Shown here: positions 33,462-43,117 of the stretch, piece after piece
Layout: the number at the start of each line of letters is the position of its first letter
Position numbering within the stretch: position 1 is the first letter of the stretch
From: Staphylotrichum longicolle
Lineage: Eukaryota; Ascomycota; Sordariomycetes; Sordariales; Chaetomiaceae
DNA: 64,000 nucleotides
Direction of reading: 5' to 3'
Assembly (NCBI GenBank): GCA_019096155.1
Contig: JAHCVI010000001.1
Location: 5,270,001-5,334,000, forward strand
The notes under the pieces: model-generated
What the model was told of the DNA's origin: nothing
Seen by the model: the letters and a program-made list of their open reading frames with translations, nothing else
Database searches by the model: none
Made by a program: the position numbers and the translations under genes

Positions 33462-34659
33462 CGTGGGATCGGGTTTCGAGGTGAATCGCCTTCGGGAATC
33501 GCTCGCAGACGGCGTTACGGCCGGGCTTCGGGAGTTAATCGGTCGTATGCCACAGCATAGTCGTTCGCGGAAGGTTGGCAGAGGGCGAGTCGCGGAACAG
33601 GCAAATGGATGTTCGGGATGTTCGAGGCAGCGGGTGAGGACGAGAACGAGAGCGACAGGTATTTTAGGGGTCCGGGCGCATCTCAGACTTGACTCTTAAT
33701 CCCGGGACGCTGAACCTTGGGATGACATGAGAGTTGTCCAAGGGGATTATTCGACTGAGGCAAACCTTCAGTTATTGGTGGGGCCGACCGGGTGGTACGG
33801 CGAATTAAGAAGGATTACGAAAGTAAAAGCAAAGGAGATGAAAGGAGTGTGGTGAAGCAGATCGTGAAGCCGATTCTTGACCCCGAGTCCGGGCGCAAGT
33901 TTGGCTTGGTTGAACGAGGTGACCAAGCAGACAGGATTTCTTTCCCCTTGCCATCCCAGAAGCTCACTGGCTGGACTTTGGCATCGCGGCTTGGCATTTT
34001 GCTTTTCTGCCCACTCAAGCGAGCACCGCACTGGCCATCTTACCCCTGAGCGTGACGGTGCCATGCTGTGTGCCATCAAGTGTTCCCGCTCTGCAGCCCG
34101 ATGCGCACAAGTGCCGTCACACATCTTGGCCGACACAGTGCATCTTTGACGGTTTGAAGCTCGGGTCTGGCTTGCGGAGGTGTACACTAAGCGCTATTGT
34201 CCACAGCGACGCAGCGGGGCATTCTGGCAATACACGATTCTCATCAGAGGAAACCACTTGCCTCAAAGCCGGAGACGCCGGCGGCCATGCTTCTGCTTTG
34301 TGCTTGCATGACGCGAGGCCCGGGAAGGTCCGAGTTCGAGTTGCATTGCTGCATTTGCTGCACGCAAGGGGGAGGTGTTCGCTTCCCAACTCCACAAGCC
34401 GAGGAGCTGCTGTGCTGCGGCAGGGATGACAGCTGCCGCCAACTGGCCCACTGCGAAGTGTGAAGCTCCCAAGCCAGAAGCTCCCTCCCTGCCTTATGTA
34501 ATCCCGGATGCCAAGCATTGAAGCTCCGGCTTTGACGAAATCGATCGTATGAGAGCGAGCAACCACACATCCAAGCTTGCAACCCAGCCAAACCGCCGAG
34601 CTCCTCCCGACAGCAATTCCCCTTCCCCACCGCCCGATCTCGACACAAACACCGTCCCA
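33462..34659. other. Divergent intergenic region between palmitoyltransferase and mitochondrial-type gene
   Basis: Holds both promoters. Open frames on the two strands are overlapping and featureless. The minus-strand frame of 268 residues at 34,117-34,923 overlaps the first exon of the next gene and is judged a shadow. Confidence 0.5.
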
Positions 34660-35359
34660 ATGGCTTCCATCATTGCCCGCCGCGCCTTCACCACCTCCGC
34701 CCGCCGCCTGGCGACCGGCGAGCAGGCCCTGAAGACCGAGTCCAAGAAGAACCCCGAGATTATGGTGCGTCAAATTCCCACGGCAAACCCCCGGCACTCG
34801 GCCCAGCAACAAGACGATTCCCGAACGCTGCGGGCCGACGAGAGATACACCTCGAATGGGTTTTTGACGGGAGAATTGGACTGACTGGGAGCTCAATGCC
34901 ATGTAGATTCTGGGTGGTGTCATGGTCTGCGCCTTTGCCGGTGCCGGTTACTACTTCGGTCAGTCCTCCCACCAAGATTTCCGACGCGCACGGGATACGC
35001 GCCCGTCGGGCTGCTTGCGCCTGCCGCACCACCCGATGATGCTAACCGCCGCTTCTCCTCCGTTGTAGGCCGCACCCCGACCACGTCCACGTCCGAACAG
35101 AGCGTCCCTCTCGCCAAGAACAGCATGCCGTGGGAGACTGGCTCTACCCACGGCAAGTACCAGTACTACCCCGGTGGTGACCCCAGCGCCGCTCCGAAGG
35201 ACGCCCCTAGCGCCGTCAACGTCGTCGTTGTCCCCGACGTGGAGCTTCCCAAGGTATGTGCCCTCGGCTCCCCGTGCGAGCTTTGCCGATTGGAATGCTG
35301 ACCCGTCCGTTCAGCGCCTCCATGACAAGTACAACAAGTGGGGCAAGGAGGGCTACTAA
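34660..35359 (+). CDS. Small single-pass membrane protein with mitochondrial presequence (function unknown)
   Basis: Four exons, 34660-34764, 34907-34958, 35069-35253 and 35315-35359, join in phase (128 residues). The N-terminus MASIIARRAFTTSARRLA is rich in Arg, Ser, Thr and Ala without acids, a textbook mitochondrial presequence with a likely cleavage near FTTSARRLA. A single hydrophobic helix follows, IMILGGVMVCAFAGAGYYF (about 34-52), then a polar tail with PWETGSTHGKYQYYPGGDPS and a charged end RLHDKYNKWGKEGY. The size and layout fit an accessory subunit of a respiratory complex or ATP synthase in the inner membrane, but I cannot name the family with confidence. Donors and acceptors are canonical throughout. 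Confidence 0.8.
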
Positions 35360-35942
35360 ACGCCCTTTGCCCTTGGAGGAATGGATATGTATCGCGGGAG
35401 ATTCAAGTTGCATGGTGCACTTGGAGGAGGGTGTGAAATGTAAATAGGCCCGACTGAACGGGGAAGGGGGGCGGTCCGAATAGAGCTTGTATGATTCCCG
35501 GACGGAGCTCTTGCTGTGGATGCCGATAGCACAAGCTGCCAATGGCTGCTGTTATGCGATAACCTGGATACAGTGGACGGTCACGAGGACTCGTGATCCG
35601 CCCTTCTGTGTGCGGGCTGTGTCTGGTCGTCGATGCGGACCTCGTTCTGTCCCATATGATGCATAGATTACAGCCCTCCTGTCGTCGTTTTGTTCTCAAT
35701 CGCTGACGAGTAGTCTCCAGTAGACAGTAGTTCTCCCCGCATAACGCCGGATATAACGGGCAATCAACAGCCCATCTATACGACCAAAGCCTCACGCCCC
35801 TTCTAACAAATACGCTCAAACGCCAAATAATGCAGTGTCATCCATCCCCACAACAAACCGACCAGCGCTCCATGCAGCATACTACTCCGTCTGCAGAACA
35901 ACGTTCATCTCGGTATCACAATCCCTCCCCAGCGCGTGGTGA
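35360..35942. other. Convergent intergenic region
   Basis: Holds the 3' ends of the mitochondrial-type gene (plus) and NC2-beta (minus). No gene is seen. Confidence 0.6.
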
Positions 35943-37137
35943 TCAGTTATGCCTCGCGGCCGCCGCCGCAAACTGTTCCTGCTGCAGACGCTCCAGTTCC
36001 TCCAGGCTCAAGCCGCTCTGCTCCAGCTTGTTTGCCTTCTTTTCACGCCCCTAATGCCCAAGTCAGCAGCCAAACCAAGCAGGGCAGAGCGTGTCCGAGG
36101 ATGCTTACCTTTTGAACTTCTTTGTGTTCAGCAGCTGCTTCAAGAACCGCCGGCACGTAGTCAGGAAAACCAAGTTGGTCCAGTGCTTTTATGATGTGGT
36201 CGCATGCGATGGTCTTCTTGGCCTCCTTCTCCGAGATCTCGTTCGCCTCTGAACTGATGAGGGTGATAAACTCGACGCAGCATTCTATGAGGACGTCACG
36301 AGCTTCCTTGGAGAAGGCGATGCCGGATGATCCAGAGAGGATCTCGCCCACTATCTTTTGGACGGTGGCTTGAGACGAGGTCAGCAACTGATCGACAGCC
36401 TGTCACAGGCAATGGGAGGCTGGCGCTGCGGCGGCCGCTGCTGGTCGGCCACTGAAAGATCTCAGGGTCTCAAGGCCAGGTCGTCGGACGCCCAGGTTGA
36501 GAATCGATCGAGTCACGGCATTTCCTCCGCGTCGTGGACCGCCCATGCTCTGCGGCATGAACAGCAGCTACAACAACTTCAGCCGCCGATATAAAACCAA
36601 CAGCGAGAGACTATAGCTCTGACCGCCACAGCTCCGTAGCCTGGGATGATGAGAAACCAAGAGACATACCCTTTGGTAGAGAGAGGTCATCATTGCCTAG
36701 CAAATACGTCAGCATTCTGGGTCAAACCATGTCAACGAGTTCGAGAGCAAAAAGGGTTGGATGAGTAAGTACATGGTCCGCAGCCGTCGACTTGCATCCA
36801 GTACCGGTCCGACGCGGGAATATGAAGGACCATCCTGAAAAAAGAGTACAACAGATGGTTGACACCGAGACGTCGAATGCAGAGTAACTTGTGGTGCTCT
36901 CTCTAAACGGTTTCGTGGGTCTCAAAAGAAAAGGGGCGATGAGACTATTACATCCGATGCCCTCGATCGACAATACCATGCTGCCGAAAAGAAGTCGACA
37001 GGCAATGATTCACTTGAATGCAGCGGCGGGGCAATGTCATGGACAACCCTCCCACCAAGGCGGAACTCGACGCAATGAATGGGAAAGAGCATATCAATGA
37101 AAGCTTTTTACCAACCTCCAAACTCATGGTCCGACAT
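35943..37137 (-). CDS. NCB2: Negative cofactor 2 beta subunit (Dr1-type histone-fold protein)
   Basis: Four exons on the minus strand: 37137-37116, 36696-36670, 36368-36109 and 36050-35943. Phases agree and give 138 residues, matching yeast Ncb2 (146). NC2-beta pairs with NC2-alpha to form a histone-fold dimer that binds TBP on promoter DNA and blocks TFIIA/TFIIB entry. The start MSDHEFGG-NDDLSLPK-ATVQKIVGEIL is split over three exons. The histone fold continues with ARDVLIECCVEFITLISSEANE and ACDHIIKALDQLGF. The C-terminus is a Glu/Lys-rich helix ending in Gln/Ala repeats. The first two introns are long for this genome (419 and 301 bases), and exons 1 and 2 are only 22 and 27 bases. A simple frame search would instead mis-start at an internal in-frame codon near 36387. 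Confidence 0.9.
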
Positions 37138-38290
37138 GGTGAGGGCTGGGAAAGAGGCTCCTCTCAAAAATGGCGAAGGCAACAACGACGTTGAAAGTTG
37201 GCCTGTTGACAGGAAACCGCGGGGACGTTGATCAAACCAAAGATAAAAGAATAAGTGACGTGAAGGTGATGTCCTTGGATAAATTTGGCCAACGGGCAAT
37301 CATGGTTGTAACCAAAGGGAGCCGGGTGGGTGCTCCCTTGGCTTGGAGTTGGTGAGCCGCCTTTATACCTGAGATGCCCGCCATCCTCCAAGTCAGTGAG
37401 CTGCAGACGCGCCAATGCCCGCTGGTGGCGCCGCACCCACCCCTCGTGTGGCTTAGGGCCCCTCATCCTGCATCGCCTAGCCACAGCGACCATGCAACCC
37501 CCCAAGACCCCATCAAGATCAGAAATTTCCACGACCCACCTCCCGAATCCAAGCGCAGAGTTGTTCCGGCACCGACACGACAACATCAAAAGAGCAAAGA
37601 CGCGTCTGCAGTTTTTTTCTCCCTTCTCCTTTGAAATCAACAAACCCAGAAGAAGCGACTATTTCGCTCCTGGTAGTAGGCAACGCTATGCCTCAGCCAC
37701 AATAAGGTAAGCCGGCATTACTCTCGCTCCCAGACCCTTTCTGTGATGAAATGTTTCGTGTCGCCCCAATCATACCAAACGATGGTGATAGACACTGTCA
37801 AGCCAAACGACATTCCTGATTTGCTTTCAAGCTACCTCTTAGAGAGACGCACTGCCTTTTTGGGTCTGGATCAAGCTAACAAGGCGAAAGTCTGTAGTAG
37901 TTCACGCCACGATTCTCGACAGCGACGGCTCGATCAATACCCGACCCCATGTTCGAAATGTACTTGTCCGATTCCGAGACGCCGTGATAGAACGCTACCT
38001 TGGGATCTACCACAATGCCCTGGGCATAGAAAGGCCAGGCGGTTTTGCCAGAGGGCCAAAGTGATGAGGCGGCCAAAACAGTGTTCCGAAAGGTAGGCGC
38101 CTTTTTGACAATGCACCAATACACGCAGCTTGTGATGAACACCTTGATATTCCATGCTAATACTGAAATTTCAATATGTGGAGGAAATTCAAAGCCTTCT
38201 TTTTACTCTGATTGTCTCTTTCTCTCGCGTCTGGATGTTTCGCTCTGTGGCTTGTTCACTGCTGACCAGCAAGCAGATAAAGTCTAGGTC
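37138..38290. other. Intergenic region between NC2-beta and the SDR gene
   Basis: Contains the NC2-beta promoter and the SDR 3' flank (both minus strand). The frames at 37,330-37,710 and 37,743-38,096 have no domain or splice support. I see nothing else in it. Confidence 0.5.
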
Positions 38291-39222
38291 TCACTGCTCC
38301 CGGCGATATTCGGCCAGTTCCGACGCATCCCACTTGAAATACTTGCCGGAAAGCTCTGGTCTCGCTTCGACGGCGAGCATTGCAATAACTCCGCCGGATT
38401 GTTGGGGCTTGACCAACCTGCCCTCCTCGAAATCCGACTTGAAAGTCTCGTAGTCCTTCTTGGCCATCTCTGTACCCCTCTCCCGGAGCTCCTTCTGCAT
38501 ATCGGTATCCACGCGACCCGGACTGACCGCCACCGTGGTAATGTCTGGCTCTTCGACAGCGACATGCTTTGACAGTGAGTTCAAGGCAGCCTTGGAGGAC
38601 CCGTAAGCTCCCCAGGAGGTGTAGGCGCCCGTCGCTGCCCCGGAAGAGACATATACGATGCGGCCCTTGGCTTCCCGGAGGTGAGGGATTGTCTCTTTGG
38701 TCTTGTAAATCGTCAATGCATGTTCCAGTCCCTGGCCACAGCCGGCCTCGCTGTTCCCGACTTACAAGTGCAAGTGCGCTGAAGAAGTTGGCGTCGTAGA
38801 GCTTCTTCCACTCCTCAATTGAGGCATTCTCGATGCGAGTCATGGGAGACAGCACGCCATGGTTGACCACCACCCCGTCTATCTTGCCGAACGTGAGGAT
38901 GGCGAGTTCCTTGACTCTGAATGCCGTCTTGATGAGAAGTCAATACGCCGTTTGCATGACTTGGTCTTGCTGCCAAGGAACCAGGGAATCCCTCCTGAAA
39001 ACCCAGCGGAACAAGGCCCTTCTCGATGTTACTCACATCGGCAACTGTCATATCAGCCGCAAGGTACGCGACCAGCGAAGGATAGCGCTCCTTCAGCTCC
39101 TGAAGCTGCTCGGCGGACCTGGAGACAAGGACGACTTTGTGAGACGCCGCCAGGAGGGTTTGGGCGACCGCAAGGCCGATACCGCGGCTTGCGCCGGTGA
39201 CAATGACCACCTTCGATTCCAT
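38291..39222 (-). CDS. Short-chain dehydrogenase/reductase (Irc24/benzil-reductase-like)
   Basis: Proposed exons are 39222-39037, 38969-38947, 38916-38766 and 38701-38291 (256 residues). The Rossmann dinucleotide motif TGASRGIG (residues 9-16), the NHG variant of NNAG, the catalytic Ser in VYVSSGA and the YGSSKAAL motif (YxxxK) are all present. PGRVDTDMQKEL follows. Overall layout is closest to yeast Irc24-like NADP(H) reductases, probably cytosolic; the substrate is unknown. The join between exons 2 and 3 is odd. The best protein continuity requires removing only 30 bases (38917-38946) that have GT...AG ends but are shorter than normal fungal introns. A 51-base alternative gives a protein about seven residues shorter. 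The gene is divergent from the FAD oxidase at 39617 with 394 bases between starts, so shared regulation is possible. Confidence 0.82.
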
Positions 39223-39616
39223 ATTTTGACCGGGGACGCTGGACCTTCAAGTAAAGGTGGCGTCTTGGCAAGATCCTGGTGTATAGTTGTCGAACAGTTC
39301 CTGCTTCTGAGCTTTCCAATCCGAGAATTTCAGGTACCCCTCCATGTGGGGAGCGGGGAAGAAATTATTGTTAATCCAAGGGCGTGCCTATCTCTTTCTC
39401 CATACCGGTCCTTGTCCCGATGCCGCGTCTCCATCGAACCCGTTCGAGCGGATGTGTATGAAGTGGGAGGGGGGGCAACTGAAGGGGATCATCCTTTGAA
39501 GTCCATATATGTCACTACTGTTTCTCATTTTCCAGTCGACTCTTACATTGTGTCCGTCGTGTTCCTCGTCATTGTTCAGCAACGTCGTTCCGAGCTTCAG
39601 CATACAACGCGTAGAC
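39223..39616. promoter_or_regulatory. Shared promoter between divergent SDR and FAD oxidase genes
   Basis: The two start codons face away from each other with only 394 bases between them, so both promoters must lie here. I see no unambiguous named operator. The arrangement is common for co-regulated fungal enzyme pairs, but also arises by chance. Confidence 0.5.
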
Positions 39617-40970
39617 ATGTCTTCTCAAACTGTTATTCTCGGCGCGGGTATCATCGGCGTGTCCACTGCCTACTATCTCTCCCAGCACCAAGAGCCCTCG
39701 AGCGTACACCTGGTTGAACCGTCACCCGAGCTCTTTTCCTCTGCGTCTGGGTACGCCGGCGGATTCCTCGCCAAAGACTGGTTTGCTCCCTCCGTGTCTG
39801 CCCTCGGCGCCCTCAGCTTCGAGGAACACCGCCGGCTCGCGGAGGAACATGGCGGGAGGGAGAAATGGGGCTACTCCCCCGCCACTTGTGTAAGTTATGC
39901 GGCATCGGCTGCAGATCGCGACTCTCAAGCACGGGGTGACGATTGGTATGTATAACCAGGACTGCTTTGCCCGCTTCGCGCCCTCATAAATGAGCAGCTG
40001 AGTTAACAATGCCCCGGTCAGGTTGCGTGACGGCACCAGCCGGGCTGATGCCGCCCCGGTGGTCCTTGACTCCCTCTCCGGAAAGACACCGACCTGGCTG
40101 CGGAGGCTGGATGGCGACCACATTGAGCTCATCAGCGACGAGGACACGACAGCCCAGGTCGACCCCTTCTTGCTGTGCCAGTTCCTCTTGCGGGAATGTG
40201 TCAAGCGCGGCGTGAAGCTGCATCACCCTGCGAAGCCGCTCTCATTGAGCACTGATGAGAAGGGCGAGCTGACTGGCGTCCGGATCGTGGATACCAAGTC
40301 ATCTGCGGAAACGGAGCTGGCCTGCGCGCGGCTCATCATCACGGCCGGCTCTTGGACCGGACAGGTGTTCCGGGCGCTGTTCCCCAAGTCGGAGCTCGAG
40401 GTCCCGATCAAGAGCTTGGCCGGCCATTCGCTCGTCCTGAAGTCGCCGCGCTGGCATGCCGGGCTGGAAAGCAACGGGTGCCACGCCATCTTCACCACGC
40501 ACAACGAGGGATTCTGTCCAGAGATGTTTTCCCGCATCGGCGGCCACATCTACTTTGCGGGCCTGAACTCGTCAACCCTGCCCCTTCCGGACGCGGCGGC
40601 CGGCAAGGCGACGCCGTACCCGGAGAACCTTGCGCAGCTGCGGCAGGCGGCGAGGGAGATCCTCGGTGCCGGGGCGGAGGCAGAAAACGACCTGGAGATC
40701 GTGCGCGAGGGGTTGTGCTTCCGGCCTGTCACGTCGTGGGGCACCCCGATCATCTCGAGGATCCGGGACGGGGATCTCGGCGCCGGCATGGCGACGAAGC
40801 CGGGCGCCGAGGGCGGGGTGTTTGTTGCCGCCGGCCACGGACCGTGGGGCATCGCCATGAGCCTTGGCACGGGTGTCGTGTTGGCCGAGATGGTCCAGGG
40901 ACGGAAGCTCAGTGCAGACGTCAGCGGACTGGCTTTTGGTGGGGACAAGACCACGGTTTACGCGAACTGA
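39617..40970 (+). CDS. FAD-dependent amine/amino-acid oxidase-type oxidoreductase (DAO family, TDA3-like)
   Basis: Two exons, 39617-39945 and 40022-40970, join in phase to 425 residues. The N-terminal FAD fold is clear: VILGAGIIGVSTAYYLS (GxGxxG at residues 8-13) with HLVEPSP as the acidic strand end. A DDWLRDGTSRADAA segment spans the splice site. IITAGSWTGQVFRALFP is the usual second FAD strand of DAO enzymes, and GHGPWGIAMSLGTGVVLAEMV closes the FAD site. The family covers D-amino-acid, glycine and sarcosine oxidases; the yeast relative Tda3 is an oxidoreductase of endosomal traffic. I cannot fix the substrate. A tempting GTAAGT at 39890 is probably not spliced, because reading through it leads directly into the conserved DDW. 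Divergent from the SDR. Confidence 0.88.
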
Positions 40971-43117
40971 ACGGGATCCTGTGATGTTGCTTGGAACTCG
41001 AGGACGGGGTACGATTCATAGCTTTGGTAACCTTTACTGTGTACACAACACAGGTTTTCCCCATTGTCGTGTCAAGTGCCTTGTGCCTTGTCGTCGGTGA
41101 ATGCCCGGCATGTTCCACCAACATCCTTCTGGCTGTCAACAGGCAGGGCACTGGCCCCTGGATGGAGGGCGGAATGTTTGCCTGCATGGAGCGATCGTGA
41201 TGGAGACGCAGAAAAGAGCGTTTACAGGGCATTGGCACAGAGTCTATTGCCTCGCATCACGTTTCCACGGCGGTTACAGGACACGGCCGACCCAATGTGC
41301 CGGCGCCGGCTAAACCATGTCCTCTCTTGATGCTTGGTTGCACAAATCGATGTGATGCATTTGTTGAATGCTCCACTGCTTCGGCTTCCCAAGACCATGC
41401 TTGCGGTCCGAAAGACGTCGCGATTTGTCTTGTCCGTCAGTGCCCCGCCCTCAGCGGACAGGTACCCGAGATCCCCTGGCCCTCTCCCCTGCAGCAAATC
41501 ACTGATCACGGCAAGGACAGGCCGAGTCCAAGGGAGCCAGAACGGAAGGTCCCGGCAGCCAATCAAATCACCGTTCTTGCCGCCCATCGTGCACGCTCCC
41601 CCTGTCACCGTTCTTCGGAATCCCACACTTGCCCCACCTTCTTTCCCCAGAACGCCCAACACCAGGTTGCCCACTCGCTGTCACTTGCCCGCCATTCGCT
41701 GGGCTGCACCTCAATCGTCACCGCAATGCTTGAACGCGATTTGACGGCCTCCCTGGGGCACCCAGAGAGTCACAATGTCGGCTTGCAGGGAATCTTCAAG
41801 GCTGCTGGGGGTGGCTCGGGGGGCGGTCACTGCAGTGGGGAATGCGCAATTCCAATTCGCGTGCTGCACTCATGCACGCAAGTCAGAGCATGGTCACATT
41901 GGTGGTCGCCCACGCTGATGGCAGCCAGGCCGTGCTCTGGGCCCAGGGATCGTGGCGCTCCCACTGGGTGAGATCTTTTGGGGCACTGATTAGGGGGGTC
42001 TCAGCAGGGGACTTTCTTGCACGGTGCTTGCTGGCAAGAGTCTTGGTGTGGTGTGGTGTTGCTTGGAGATCACAAGAAGCACAGCTTTCGCTGTCTCACT
42101 GAGAGCACCCATCAACCCCTCCCAACACGCCTCCTCCGGAGAACGCAAGGACCCAGACCACGCACGATTATCAAGGACTTCTGGCCCTCTCTCATCGTCC
42201 ACGGCGCCACGGGAAGTTGCCGTCACAGCATCCGGTTCCCATGTGCGCACGTTGCTAGCTGCGCGTGTCTCCCGCTCGCTTGTGCTACCACGCGGCCTGA
42301 GATAACGTTCACAGCTGCCGAGCAAAGGTTTGCAGATCTCATCTGCGGAGCAAGGTCAAGCACCGCCCGGACTTGGCTCGCCCGCTCATGCTCCCCCCGA
42401 CCCTGCAAGGCCCGACGCCTAGCGCCCGCTGTGCAGGTGTGCCGAGTGCTTCGTACGGTCCACACTACCGACCTGGCCCGCCGAGTATCTACGCTACTGT
42501 GTGATACTTCTGCAGCCGTGCAGCAGGGTATCCAATATTAAAGCTCACCCAACCGCTGGAACCCTGCGGCGTTGTGCCTCTTGCTTGCGCTTTCCCATCA
42601 CGGCCCAGTCGTCCAGGTTTGCTCGTCCCTGGACTTGCCTCGATCGGACAAGCTTCCCGCGTGGGAGTCTTCACCTCTTGGCTCCTCAATCGACAAATAG
42701 CTTGGACTCAGAGACGACTCCAAGCTTCCTGAACACCACTGAATTGGGGTTGGCGCAAAGGCCAAGCGCGGCTCTGAATCCCAAGACGGGACCACACCCA
42801 CTGACACCTCGGGTATATCTCTGTGCCTCTCTTCCGCGCCGCCGGCTTTGCCCACCTTCCCGGGTCCTTCCCGGTCTTGACTCCCCTATTCCTTTCGTTT
42901 TGCTCCATGGACATTTCACATTTCCTCGATCGCCTCTAGTCTCACCACAAGCCGGGGTGGCCCGACATCCACGTCTCGACACTTTCGACGACAGCACCGG
43001 CATTGGTCTCTTGCGTCGCTGCGCCTTCTCGCGCAACGCGCTTGAGAATCCCACAAGGAGGGCCGGAGCCCGCGTTGGACCAGCTCATCGGTGTTCGGGC
43101 GCACGGGATTACATCAG
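40971..43117. other. 2.1-kb intergenic region upstream of the second ferric reductase
   Basis: No supported gene. The 224-residue frame at 41,297-41,971 and its neighbours are Ser/Pro/His-rich and overlap each other. Pyrimidine-rich sequence at 42,600-42,950 suggests the promoter or leader of the reductase. Confidence 0.5.

Noticed and set aside
36043..36387. Separate start for NC2-beta within the third exon (115-residue version)
   Set aside because: The spliced form adds the conserved MSDHEFGG...LSLPK start, with all phases matching.
39890..39925. GTAAGT at the FAD oxidase as an intron donor with a nearby CAG acceptor
   Set aside because: The putative intron would be far too short, and reading through leads straight into the conserved DDW and a better GTATGT donor at 39946.
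41297..41971. 224-residue plus-strand frame in the 41-43 kb gap
   Set aside because: Ser/Pro/His-rich, overlapping frames on both strands, no start context, no domain.
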